DNA of 64,000 nt from CAYURP01 sp964447175 (GTDB lineage Bacteria > Zixibacteria > MSB-5A5 > SM23-73-2). Below, in pieces: positions 53,201 through 60,906 of the stretch. The position numbers were made by a program, and so were the translations under genes. How positions within the stretch are numbered: the stretch's first letter is position 1; each line of letters begins with the position of its first letter. The stretch spans positions 3,162 to 67,161 of the forward strand of contig CAYURP010000012.1 of assembly GCA_964447175.1 (NCBI GenBank), read 5' to 3'. Below the pieces are notes generated by a model, which saw nothing but the letters and a program-made list of their open reading frames with translations, made no database searches and was not told where the DNA came from.

Positions 53201-54163
53201 GTCGATCCTGACGGCGATTATCCAGTAAATGTTATCTTTGAGAGAAAGGTATTTCAAGATCCCGAGGTGGTATATGCACCAGTGTTTGGGATACTAAATA
53301 ATTTAACAAAAGTATTAAACGATAAATCTACGGTTGAAGACATAATTGCGGTAGATAGCACTGACATCCTATTTTTCCACTGGGCAACTGACATTACTGA
53401 GATAGGTACTCGACAAGCTATATTTATAGCCGAAGATGAAGACGGAGAAAACAGCGATACTACATTAAATATAATTACAGATAATTCAGATACATTATTG
53501 CCACCAAATAAGCTTTGGGTTGGCAGAACAGGTGTGGTGGGTTCAAAGAATGTTCCCTTCTCGGTTCCCGTGGAGATACACAACACTGACAGCCTTCGTT
53601 TTGTAGACCTTCCTTTCATAATAACAGGTAATATTGACTTTTTTGATAGTATAACATATTCTAACTCACGTCTGGAGAATGAAAGTATTTTAGCAACTAG
53701 AGATGTAGAACAAGGTTGTCCGATATCCGATCCTGAAATGCTACACATTACATTGAGTTATTGGGAGGCAAAACCAGGATTTTTACCTGCTGGTTTCGGG
53801 AAAATCTTCGATCTTTTCTTCGAAGGAGATACTACCTATTTCCAGATCAATAAATATGATACAATTCTATTAAGATCCTGGAATGGTAGCACAGACTATT
53901 ACCCTGATTTCGAATCCTACGGAGTTAGAGTGATTGAGAAAGGAGCATGGATATGCGGTGATGTGAACGGCGATAATGAAGTGACCCCTGCGGACGTAGT
54001 ATATCTTATCAATTACTTATTCAGGGGTGGTTTTCCCCCAAAATGCCCACCCTTTCCATATGTCTCCTGCGCAGATTGTAATGGAGATGGAGATGTGACA
54101 ATTGCAGATGCAGTTTATTTAGTCATCTATCTGTTTAAATCCGGTTCAGCACCGATCTGTTGA
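50252..54163 (+). CDS. Large secreted protein with cohesin-like and dockerin-like modules
   Basis: 1303 aa with a signal peptide (residues 8-27). At least four segments of about 130-150 aa look like cohesin-type beta-sandwiches: starting near residues 30, 200, 465 and 1090, each with a 'V-x-I-x-N-x-(D/E)-x-L-x-G/D-(F/L)-x-(I/L)-P' opening and a closing 'GKI-x-DL-x-F-x-G'-like strand. An internal dockerin-like pair (GDITKNNVVNNVDLFYLA and RADVNADSRVDVGDYYFMS) lies near 345-440. The C-terminus is a canonical dockerin pair (CGDVNGDNEVTPADVVYLIN, CNGDGDVTIADAVYLVI). No catalytic site was recognised. It could be a scaffold or surface component. Cohesin calls are by pattern and less certain than the dockerins. 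Confidence 0.75.
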   Translation: MKLAKASLAMLFLLLFYSVTIPSIVYAEEPKDTLWIEPQNDSTLIDSILVGISFRMSVNVSNLDTTLAGLEMRFAFQDTDLVRLDSFSFSDPSCRLLNPDTMDYRDTSRVSPDTIYMEFSDTGEVRNYLPPGRGKIIDLWFTGIRTGDFFLDSVSTITLVERWGASIYPAFLTDTLTLRSYDDPGNADSFWIKKDTGLEPDTVGIHAKFPLPFAIYNDEVLSGFEIPLLIVGKNIPVYDTISFENSNLTDTLLSPKVSDFQDSNILIRLELRKELNETLLDTAAIGNVNNLFNLWLRADSLAGKCDIYTDSVPHIGNLFFIDDSGGFIPVSYGITCTTFCYMPGDITKNNVVNNVDLFYLAVHLFMPPKESTGGGLSYDPGDLDKIKSQRVFLSAPISSEEWDSTFSEILFRADVNADSRVDVGDYYFMSLFFQGDNPPDSLGYGWSYPKAANPCDPDTIRINFRKAYPGQQIPIVIEIYNEDYLSGMTIPLQIPDPSKLQCDSITLAGRFRSFQFDWEWTPWQEDYDQNPDNQDLLIIVSTLDTDDFPFIDPSETDHADSAFILWCTVDSLLETTDYIDTVSLLPSHKLSFFETDSGHSCVPRLHKFMVDTVLADYGDAPDATDPYCAVDSFYFPTLYNTKCCRIEGRCGPYHRYASPYTEWLGYSASPPTEEWNARISNLDQDELSDTLFVEANAAWYIAPITITADMDTIRYLNVLYNVIDDKKWKDTLDYKEWVVQNKVIKNSGTTEKLILGPFDILQIPSASDTAWARYTLTREPIPAETFNSVGGWDGSGPQGGWDYGETEDIPFTHCTLISDTVCFSVSSESSFYNVPEAEIIKVKVMVWRVSSTAENITGLSLNPYVFETGGAENGLILNFDGAIPHAIPSSFNLPVGDPQQDTVSFFYNAYFPDLPNARTSRVLWKVSYDLGEGTKLVATNETKFIESVEPSFVFLDSSENPITLNEDTTISYYGGVVDLRFKVVDPDGDYPVNVIFERKVFQDPEVVYAPVFGILNNLTKVLNDKSTVEDIIAVDSTDILFFHWATDITEIGTRQAIFIAEDEDGENSDTTLNIITDNSDTLLPPNKLWVGRTGVVGSKNVPFSVPVEIHNTDSLRFVDLPFIITGNIDFFDSITYSNSRLENESILATRDVEQGCPISDPEMLHITLSYWEAKPGFLPAGFGKIFDLFFEGDTTYFQINKYDTILLRSWNGSTDYYPDFESYGVRVIEKGAWICGDVNGDNEVTPADVVYLINYLFRGGFPPKCPPFPYVSCADCNGDGDVTIADAVYLVIYLFKSGSAPIC

Positions 54164-54245
54164 ATGTGTTTTGATTTGGGATAACTACAAATGATTACAA
54201 GCTGAATTGTAGTATTGTTAGAAGGATTAAGCTCTTGACCATGTA

Positions 54246-54279
54246 AGAAGGGATGGAGTAAAAGCTCTGTCCCTTCTTT
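54246..54279 (+). terminator. Terminator of the cohesin/dockerin-like gene
   Basis: Stem AGAAGGGATGGAG/CTCTGTCCCTTCT with two non-standard pairs and a six-base loop, followed by TTTC and an AT-rich tract. Nothing else was seen in 54280-54498. Confidence 0.75.
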
Positions 54280-54498
54280 CAATTTAATTGTTAATTCAAT
54301 TCCCTAAACAGATCAAACCCAGATCACTATAAAAATTAAAATGTTATAACTGAAACGATCCCCTATCTGCGTCTTTACATTCGATCCAGGTAAAATTATC
54401 AGTTTTTTTAATTTTTAAATGAGCCGGACAAACCCCTGGATAACAGACTGATGGATACTACTTTGAAGGAATGGTTGACTTGAGGGAAAGTACTTTAT

Positions 54499-55746
54499 CT
54501 AATCCTTCATTGATTCCAAAAACTCATTGTTGTTTTTGGTTTTTCTCACTCGGTCCTGTAAAAACTCCATGGCCTCAACAGCATTCATCTCATTTAGGAA
54601 TTTCCTTAGAATCCATACTTTGCTCAACTCATCCTCTGTTAAAAGAAGCTCCTCTTTTCGCGTTCCCGAACGATTGATATCTATGGCTGGGAAGACCCTT
54701 CGGTCGGAAAGCCTTCTGTCTAAAACCATTTCCATGTTTCCAGTCCCCTTGAACTCCTCAAAGATCACCTCATCCATTCTGGAACCAGTTTCGATCAAGG
54801 CGGTAGCTATAATGGTTAAACTTCCACCTTCCTCGATGTTTCTGGCTGCTCCGAAGAACCTTTTGGGTTTATGCAGGGCGTTGGAGTCTACACCTCCGGA
54901 AAGGATTTTTCCCGAATGAGGAACCACAGCATTATGAGCTCTAGCCAGTCGGGTGATGCTGTCCAGAAGGATAGCCACATCGTGTCCATGCTCAACTAAT
55001 CTCTTTGATTTCTCAAGAATCATATCTGCCACCTGAACATGTCGATCAGCTGGCTCATCGAAGGTTGAGGAAACAACTTCCGCATTGACCGAACGCTTCA
55101 TATCAGTAACTTCTTCAGGACGTTCGTCAATCAGAAGAACGAGTAACTTCATTTCCGGATGGTTGGTAGTGATACTGTTGGCTATCTTTTGAAGAAGTAT
55201 GGTCTTTCCAGCCTTGGGCGGTGAGGTGATCAGTGCCCTCTGTCCTTTCCCGATGGGAGAGAGAAGATCCATAATCCTCATGGCCAGCTCGTCCGGGGAG
55301 ACCTCCAGTTTAATTTTTTCTTCAGGAAAAAGCGGAGTCAGATTATCAAACAGGGTTTTGTGTTTTGCCACCTCCGGGTTTTCAAAATTAACCGCCTCTA
55401 TTTTGAGCAGGGCAAAGTATCGTTCGCTGTCCTTGGGCGGGCGCACCTGTCCGGAGACGGTATCACCTTTCTTCAAGTCAAAGCGCTTTATCTGGGATGG
55501 AGAGACGTAGATATCATCCGGACCAGGAAGATAATTGTAATCCGGTGATCTCAGGAAACCATAACCCTCGTTTAACGTCTCCAGCACGCCTTCAGCGAAG
55601 ATCAGACCATTTTTCTCGGTCTTGGCTTCCAGGATCTTAAAGATCAGCTCCTGTTTCCTCAAACCGCTGCACTGTTCAATATCCAGATCTTCTGCCAGTT
55701 TTAGAAGTTCGGAAACGGTTTTGCTTTTAAGCTCTACTATATCCAT
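54499..55746 (-). CDS. rho: Transcription termination factor Rho
   Basis: 415 aa from the ATG at 55746 (MDIVELKSKT), which has AGAGGTG seven bases upstream; an ATG 39 bases further upstream (55785) lacks a ribosome-binding site. The N-terminal Rho domain, the cold-shock-like RNA-binding domain (GYGFLRSPDYNYLPGPDDIY), Walker A SPPKAGKT, Walker B LLVLLIDERPEEV and the R-loop segment GGSLTIIATALIETGSRMD are complete. It releases RNA polymerase at C-rich sites. Confidence 0.97.
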   Translation of the reverse strand: MDIVELKSKTVSELLKLAEDLDIEQCSGLRKQELIFKILEAKTEKNGLIFAEGVLETLNEGYGFLRSPDYNYLPGPDDIYVSPSQIKRFDLKKGDTVSGQVRPPKDSERYFALLKIEAVNFENPEVAKHKTLFDNLTPLFPEEKIKLEVSPDELAMRIMDLLSPIGKGQRALITSPPKAGKTILLQKIANSITTNHPEMKLLVLLIDERPEEVTDMKRSVNAEVVSSTFDEPADRHVQVADMILEKSKRLVEHGHDVAILLDSITRLARAHNAVVPHSGKILSGGVDSNALHKPKRFFGAARNIEEGGSLTIIATALIETGSRMDEVIFEEFKGTGNMEMVLDRRLSDRRVFPAIDINRSGTRKEELLLTEDELSKVWILRKFLNEMNAVEAMEFLQDRVRKTKNNNEFLESMKD

Positions 55747-55893
55747 GGAAAACACCTCTTGGTTTTTTTTGTTTTTTGTAGCCATTTTTGGATCAGATCA
55801 AAGTTAGCTTATCAAATCAGGATTTTAAATATTGGGACAGAATAATGGATTAATCTTTGTTAATATGTTAATCGGTCTCCTCTCAATTAATCT

Positions 55894-56256
55894 TTAGTTT
55901 TCCTTTTCATCTGAAAGTTTTTCAATCTCAGCATCACCCCAGAGCTTTTCTAAAGCGTAAAATTCTCTGGTCTCCTTCAAGAATATATGTACCACCACGT
56001 CCACATAATCCAAAAGAATCCACCGGGACGTTTGATAGCCCTCATTATGCCAAACCTTTATACCTTTCTTTTCCAGATTCTTCAGGATGGAATCGGCAAT
56101 GGCTTTGGCATGAATATCCACCTGAGCCGAACAGATAACAAAGAAATCACAAACAGCAGAAAGTTTACTTAAGTCCAGAATCTCAACATCGAAAGCCTTT
56201 TTATCTAAGGCTAATCTGCCAGCCAGCTCTGCCAGCCTTCGGGGGGTAATTCTCAA
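55894..56256 (-). CDS. rsfS: Ribosome silencing factor RsfS
   Basis: 120 aa. It binds ribosomal protein uL14 and prevents subunit joining in starvation. DFFVICSAQVDIHAKAIADS, WILLDYVDVVVHIFL and ETREFYALEKLWGDA are the family core. It lies 20 bases after the LytR_C-domain gene; in many bacteria rsfS is next to a LytR-type gene, as here. Confidence 0.95.
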   Translation of the reverse strand: MRITPRRLAELAGRLALDKKAFDVEILDLSKLSAVCDFFVICSAQVDIHAKAIADSILKNLEKKGIKVWHNEGYQTSRWILLDYVDVVVHIFLKETREFYALEKLWGDAEIEKLSDEKEN

Positions 56257-56276
56257 TAAGTTCCTCCTGGATCCTC

Positions 56277-56789
56277 CTATTTTATGGTTTTTTCCGTTTC
56301 AAGGATTTTCTGGTAATCTTTTCCCAAAATGAGAGTTTGCTGTATTCCCAGCACTTTCAGATGTTTCTCTTTAATGGCTTGATAAGAAACATTTTCCTTA
56401 CTGATATTCAATAATTGGGCTACTTTCTGGGCTGCGTCCAAGTCCCCCACTCTGTCCCAGATCAACGTCTGAGGGATCTGGGAATCAGAGAAATTGTCCA
56501 CCTCTATAACGTCGAAGGTGAAACCCTCAAATTTTTGAGTCAATATAAAATTTGTTACATCTTGAGCTGCTCCGGGTACTCCACATCCATTCAACACTTC
56601 TAACTTAATCAGAATTGGTTCGGAGCTTCCGATTGCCTCAGTTTGAGTTAATCTTTTAACAAAGGAAAATGTGTAAACCAGAACTACCAGCCCCAGAACC
56701 AGGATAAAAAGACTTAAGAACTTTGAGCCTGCTTTTCCTGAGGTCTTACCTTTTTTGTAAAATTTACGTGTTTTCTTTTTAGGTGGCAT
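56277..56789 (-). CDS. LytR C-terminal domain protein
   Basis: 170 aa. A basic N-terminus (KKKTRKFYKKGKTSGK) precedes one membrane helix (residues 25-43), then a LytR_C domain: KLEVLNGCGVPGAAQDVTNF, DVIEVDNFSDSQIPQT and a C-terminal TLILGKDYQ. It lacks the LytR-CpsA-Psr catalytic domain, so it is an anchored periplasmic protein of unknown role. It is followed by rsfS. Confidence 0.85.
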   Translation of the reverse strand: MPPKKKTRKFYKKGKTSGKAGSKFLSLFILVLGLVVLVYTFSFVKRLTQTEAIGSSEPILIKLEVLNGCGVPGAAQDVTNFILTQKFEGFTFDVIEVDNFSDSQIPQTLIWDRVGDLDAAQKVAQLLNISKENVSYQAIKEKHLKVLGIQQTLILGKDYQKILETEKTIK

Positions 56790-56955
56790 AAATGGAATAT
56801 TTAGCTAAAGCGGGCGATCTACAAATTTTTGCAGCCTAATCTGAGATAGAATGTCTGTCAATAACTTGCAGGAAAAGAACTTACCCAACCCACCCTGCAC
56901 TCAAGCTGAGATTTTTGGAGAAATCTCCCCCCTCCACGGGTATAGATTTTTCCCC

Positions 56956-57432
56956 TCACCTCCTTTTATTCCAGAAATTATCATAAAAACTACGATCATA
57001 CCACAAAGGCATGCTGCTGATGTTTATATGTAAGTAGATCTTACTGCTGGGATTGTACCAAAGCTGGAAACTGGGTAAAATCTTCCCTCCAGAGTAATTA
57101 TTCCCGATTATGGAGAAGGGCTGATACAGGTATCCTAAGCTCACCTGAAGCCTGAGCGGATCTGACGGACGATATTCGATAGTGTTAAGATATAAACCGA
57201 TGTTTCCACTTCCACCCCCTCCTGAGAAATAAGATAAAGTGTAGCTATGCCACATTTTAAATCGGCTGGGATCAAGAAGGGAAAAGCTTGTGCTCTTTGA
57301 ATCAAGACCCAAAAAGCTCTCACCCACATATGATTTTCCCGATCCTTGATCTATATTTTGAGGAGACGCCAACAACGGAAAACTAACTAACAAAAATACT
57401 GAAATAAGAACAGAACCTAAAAATCTTTTCAT
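56956..57432 (-). CDS. Exported protein of unknown function
   Basis: 158 aa from ATG 57432, which has AAAAAGGAGC about eight bases upstream; a longer start at 57486 has no such site. A signal peptide (MKRFLGSVLISVFLLVSF, cleavage after LLAS) is followed by beta-rich sequence with alternating aromatic residues (HSYTLSYFSGGGGSGNIGLY, LRLQVSLGYLYQPF). It resembles a short outer-membrane or periplasmic beta protein. I do not recognise the family. The 56790-56955 stretch downstream holds no gene. Confidence 0.7.
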   Translation of the reverse strand: MKRFLGSVLISVFLLVSFPLLASPQNIDQGSGKSYVGESFLGLDSKSTSFSLLDPSRFKMWHSYTLSYFSGGGGSGNIGLYLNTIEYRPSDPLRLQVSLGYLYQPFSIIGNNYSGGKILPSFQLWYNPSSKIYLHINISSMPLWYDRSFYDNFWNKRR

Positions 57433-57496
57433 CTGAAGCTCCTTTTTCAACTCTTTTAAAATATATCGGTCAGTTGGGTTTGTCAATAACTTTTTC

Positions 57497-58273
57497 TTAT
57501 ACGTTAATTTTTATTTCTCCGTTTGCTAAAAGCCTTTCAATTTGCTGAAGTTGTTTCAGGGAGTTGATCCCCATGGTCTCTCTGTAATCTTTCGCTTGAA
57601 AAGCTGATACTTTGCGGTTACTTTTTCTCAGAATCTTGACTACGTCGGTTAGATAATACTCCCCCTGCTGGTTTTCCTTTTTCACCTGGTCTAAAGCTGA
57701 AAAGATTAACCTGGAATCAAAACAGAAGGTTCCGGTATTTATCTCTTTTTCCATTCTTTCCTCAGAGGTTGCATCTTTATCCTCCACGATCTTCTCCACA
57801 TAGCCATCCGAACTACGGATTACCCTTCCATAACCTTGGGGGGCCTCCAGTACTGCAGTGAGCACAGTGGCAGAGGCTTTGGTTCGCTGATAAGTTTGAA
57901 TCAGATCTTTCAAAGTTTGGGTGCTTAAAAAGGGCACATCTCCGCAGAGCACCAGTATGGTTCCCACAAAATCAGATAAGATATCCCTGGTCTGAAGCAA
58001 GGCATGACCTGTTCCCAAAGGTTCTCTTTGCCATACGAATTCCACCTCATAAGGTTTCAAGAACTCTGTGATCATTTGACCCTTATGCCCAACCACCATC
58101 ACAATTTTCCTGATGTTCATCTTTTTCGCTGTTTTCACTACATATTCAATTATAGGATGACCACCCAACTCATGCAGCACTTTGGGGATACCCGATTTCA
58201 TCCTTTTGCCTTTGCCCGCAGCCAAAATCACCGCAGCGATAGACTTATCATTTTTTATAAACATTTTCTGCAA
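57497..58273 (-). CDS. glmU: Single-domain UDP-GlcNAc pyrophosphorylase (GlmU N-terminal type)
   Basis: 258 aa, nucleotidyltransferase domain only. AVILAAGKGKRMKSGIPKVLHEL at the N-terminus holds the G-x-G-x-R-M and Lys residues, in two adjoining motifs; LVLCGDVPFL, GYGRVIRSSDGYVEKIVEDKD and NTGTFCFD are GlmU-type. The left-handed beta-helix acetyltransferase domain of bifunctional GlmU is absent, and no remnant follows the stop. The acetyltransferase step must be supplied elsewhere, or the enzyme acts on another sugar-1-phosphate. It starts at TTG 58273 or ATG 58264 with no clear ribosome-binding site. Confidence 0.8.
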   Translation of the reverse strand: MQKMFIKNDKSIAAVILAAGKGKRMKSGIPKVLHELGGHPIIEYVVKTAKKMNIRKIVMVVGHKGQMITEFLKPYEVEFVWQREPLGTGHALLQTRDILSDFVGTILVLCGDVPFLSTQTLKDLIQTYQRTKASATVLTAVLEAPQGYGRVIRSSDGYVEKIVEDKDATSEERMEKEINTGTFCFDSRLIFSALDQVKKENQQGEYYLTDVVKILRKSNRKVSAFQAKDYRETMGINSLKQLQQIERLLANGEIKINV

Positions 58274-58288
58274 ATCTTATTCTGGTAT

Positions 58289-58362
58289 CTACAGGTGGGA
58301 TAAATTCCCACCTCTATGAAATAATAAACTAACTAACATATGCAGGGCATTTAGCCCTGCAT
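58289..58362. repeat. Two hairpins with TTTA loops
   Basis: 58289-58313 reads CTAC-AGGTGGGA-TAAA-TTCCCACCT on the plus strand, that is, a TTTA loop on the minus strand with a GTAG on its 3' side. 58340-58362 is a perfect ATGCAGGGC-ATTTA-GCCCTGCAT hairpin. Both lie between panD and the glmU-type gene. Confidence 0.65.
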
Positions 58363-58381
58363 AAATGTCGGGTCACAACAA

Positions 58382-58741
58382 TCAAAAATTCTTTTTGACA
58401 ATTTTATTCTTCTGATCCAGAAAAATTAACCTGGGTTGGTGTTTTCTGGCATCCTCCTGATCCAGCATACAATAGGAGATGATGATAATGACATCCCCCA
58501 CCTGGCCTAACCGGGCAGCAGGACCATTTAAACATATGGTTCCGGATCCTGGTTTTCCCACCAGAACGTATGTTTCAAACCTGGCTCCGTTGTTCTGGTT
58601 TAAAACATGAACCAGTTCATAGGGCAAAAGGTTTGCCTCTTTCATTATATCTTCGTCAATGGTTATGCTCCCCTCATAATTCAAAACTGCCTCAGTAACT
58701 ACGGCTTTATGAATCTTAGATTTGCAAACATTAACCAGCAT
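58382..58741 (-). CDS. panD: Aspartate 1-decarboxylase
   Basis: 119-aa proenzyme that makes beta-alanine for pantothenate. Self-cleavage occurs between Gly24 and Ser25 in NYEGSITID to create the pyruvoyl group. VCKSKIHKAVVTEA, VHVLNQNNGARFETY and GDVIIIISYC are intact. It follows panC by 12 bases. Confidence 0.97.
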   Translation of the reverse strand: MLVNVCKSKIHKAVVTEAVLNYEGSITIDEDIMKEANLLPYELVHVLNQNNGARFETYVLVGKPGSGTICLNGPAARLGQVGDVIIIISYCMLDQEDARKHQPRLIFLDQKNKIVKKNF

Positions 58742-58753
58742 CTCATTCCTTTC

Positions 58754-59599
58754 TTACACTTTTATATTGATGTTATCAATCAATCTCGTTTTACCAATTT
58801 TTACTGCTAAGGAAATTAAAATGTTCCCCTTTATTTTCCTCAAAGTCTCAAGCGTTTCCGAGTCATTTATGGATATATAATCAATTCTTGCCTGGGGTTG
58901 CTTTTGAATGAGTTTTTTCATTTTTTCTATTATCTTTTCTGAATCCCTTTCTCCAGATTTTATCAGCTTTTTGGCTAAATTCAGGGATTGATATAAGGAC
59001 AAAGCCTGAATTCTTTCTTCATCTGAAAGATACGAATTCCTGGAACTTAACGCAAGCCCGGATTTCTCCCTTATTGTAGGAGCGACAATGATCTTAACTG
59101 GAAAGTTCAGGTCTTTTACCATTCTTCTTATTACAACTGCTTGCTGAAAATCCTTCTGTCCGAAAACAGCTACATCCGGCATGACTATGTTGAAAAGCTT
59201 TGCCACGATTGTGGTCACCCCTTTGAAATGCCCCGGACGAAAAGCACCCTCTAAAATCTTGGTGGATTTTTCCACCTCTACGTAGGTCTCATATACTTCA
59301 GGATACATTTCCTTTATCTGCGGGTAAAACAGATAATCACAGCCTGATTCCTTTAGAAGTCTTTTGTCCATTTTTAAATTCCTGGGATATCTTTTGAAAT
59401 CCTCCTGGGGACCGAACTGGGTGGGATTGACAAACAAGCTAACCACTAAAACATCTGACTTTTTTTTAGCCACCCCCATCAGGCTTAAATGCCCTTGATG
59501 CAGATAGCCCATGGTGGGCACAAAACCGATGGTTTTCCCCTTTTTTTTCAGACTTGTGCAAATTCTTTGCATCTCTTTTGGAGACCTGAAGATTTTCAT
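58754..59599 (-). CDS. panC: Pantoate-beta-alanine ligase
   Basis: 281 aa. It joins pantoate and beta-alanine with ATP. The nucleotide-binding FVPTMGYLHQGHLSLM (HXGH-type) is near residues 26-41, and SLFVNPTQFGP, FGQKDFQQ and SSRNSYLS are family motifs. It lies between the S23-type gene and panD. The start ATG is followed by a normal N-terminus (KIFRSPKEMQRIC). Confidence 0.97.
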   Translation of the reverse strand: MKIFRSPKEMQRICTSLKKKGKTIGFVPTMGYLHQGHLSLMGVAKKKSDVLVVSLFVNPTQFGPQEDFKRYPRNLKMDKRLLKESGCDYLFYPQIKEMYPEVYETYVEVEKSTKILEGAFRPGHFKGVTTIVAKLFNIVMPDVAVFGQKDFQQAVVIRRMVKDLNFPVKIIVAPTIREKSGLALSSRNSYLSDEERIQALSLYQSLNLAKKLIKSGERDSEKIIEKMKKLIQKQPQARIDYISINDSETLETLRKIKGNILISLAVKIGKTRLIDNINIKV

Positions 59600-59659
59600 T
59601 TTGACTAATTAAGAATTCAAAAAGCAAAATTTAAAATTGCAATTAAAAAATAAAAATTA

Positions 59660-60040
59660 TTATTTCTTCCCTTTGAGCTTGAGAGTACTTGAAGCGAGAA
59701 TATTAGCCAATTCTATGGTCTCATCGAGCAAAGGATTTACCGATTCTTTTGCTGCCTTATTAGAGTCCCTTAAAAGACCCGGCCAGAACTTGCTCTCATT
59801 AGTTGATTTGAGAGAGTGATTAAGGAAGTTAGTAAATTCTTTTTTTGAGCTGGCAGCCTGAGCTTCAACTATATTTGCGCCTATGCCGGTGGCACTGCGA
59901 ATTAGTTGCTTAGCGATAACATGACAAGATAAATCATTCTTTGCTAATTGATCCAGTAATTTGATAATATTTAAAGCATATAAATAAGCCCTCTTTTTTA
60001 CATCAATTTTAGATTTTAAATTGTAATTTTTCATTTTCAT
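59660..60040 (-). CDS. Four-helix-bundle (S23/IVP-type) protein
   Basis: 126 aa. The helices KRAYLYALNIIKLLDQLA, CHVIAKQLIRSATGIGANIVEA and SSKKEFTNFLNHSLKSTNE are those of the four-helix-bundle family first seen encoded in 23S rRNA intervening sequences. Its molecular function is not established. It interrupts the panB-panC gene pair and is flanked on both sides by low-complexity A/T tracts (59600-59660 and 60020-60057), which suggests insertion. Its N-terminus (MKMKNYNLKSK) is encoded by the same type of tract. Confidence 0.85.
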   Translation of the reverse strand: MKMKNYNLKSKIDVKKRAYLYALNIIKLLDQLAKNDLSCHVIAKQLIRSATGIGANIVEAQAASSKKEFTNFLNHSLKSTNESKFWPGLLRDSNKAAKESVNPLLDETIELANILASSTLKLKGKK

Positions 60041-60057
60041 TTTTTATTTTTTAATTT

Positions 60058-60861
60058 CTAATAGCTTTCTTCTTCTGAGGGAAATTCGCCAGATTTAACA
60101 TCCTCTAAATACTTCTGGCAGGCTTTTTGAATTTCCTCTCCCAGGTTAGCATAGCGTCTGACGAATTTGGGTTTGAAATCTTCGAAAAGTCCTAAAATAT
60201 CGTTTACCACCAAAACCTGTCCATCACAGAATTTACCTGCGCCTATTCCTATTGTGGGAATTTTAAGGGACTGGCTAATGGTTTTTGCTAAGTCTGAAGG
60301 TATCGCCTCCAGAACAATGGAAAAGCAGCCTGCATCTTCCAATGCTTGCGCACTTTTGATCAGATAATCCTTGTTTTTTTGATCTTTTCCCTGAACTGAA
60401 AAACTGCCGAATTTATGTATGGATTGGGGGGTCAAACCTATATGCCCCATCACCGGTATGCCAGCCTGCACTACCCCTTCCACGATTCTTATCATTTCCG
60501 TCCCGCCTTCTATTTTCACCCCTTGGGCTCCCCCCTCCTTTAAAAATCTGCCGGCATTTCTTATGGCTTCGGCTTCAGATGTTTGGTAGGATAAAAACGG
60601 CATATCCCCCACTATCATGGCCCTTTCACAGGCAGAGGATACTGCCTGGGTATGATAGATCATCTGCTCCATCCCTATGGACAGGGTGGTTTTCGCCCCA
60701 TAAAAGACCATATTAACCGAATCGCCTACCAGTATGCAATCAATTCCGATCTTATCCATTATTCTGGCAGTGAAGAAATCATATGCAGTTAAAACAGCGA
60801 TTTTCTCTTGGGATTTTTTCATCCGGAGAAAGGTCTTTACTGTGACTTTTTCCTTGGACAT
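60058..60861 (-). CDS. panB: 3-methyl-2-oxobutanoate hydroxymethyltransferase
   Basis: 267-aa TIM-barrel enzyme that makes ketopantoate from ketoisovalerate and methylene-tetrahydrofolate. VLTAYDFFTARI, LVGDSVNMVFYG, GMEQMIYHTQAV and MGHIGLTPQS are diagnostic; the metal-binding Asp/Glu are in GDS and the later KIEGG. It is the first pan gene in transcription order. Its folate substrate links it to folB/folK upstream. Confidence 0.97.
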   Translation of the reverse strand: MSKEKVTVKTFLRMKKSQEKIAVLTAYDFFTARIMDKIGIDCILVGDSVNMVFYGAKTTLSIGMEQMIYHTQAVSSACERAMIVGDMPFLSYQTSEAEAIRNAGRFLKEGGAQGVKIEGGTEMIRIVEGVVQAGIPVMGHIGLTPQSIHKFGSFSVQGKDQKNKDYLIKSAQALEDAGCFSIVLEAIPSDLAKTISQSLKIPTIGIGAGKFCDGQVLVVNDILGLFEDFKPKFVRRYANLGEEIQKACQKYLEDVKSGEFPSEEESY

Positions 60862-60906
60862 AACTACTTAATATACGAAAAGTTAGCACTACCCAGAACC
60901 AAAAAT

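Noticed and set aside
57300..57496. A frameshifted acetyltransferase half of glmU downstream of the stop
   Set aside because: No beta-helix hexapeptide pattern in any frame; the next gene has its own signal peptide.
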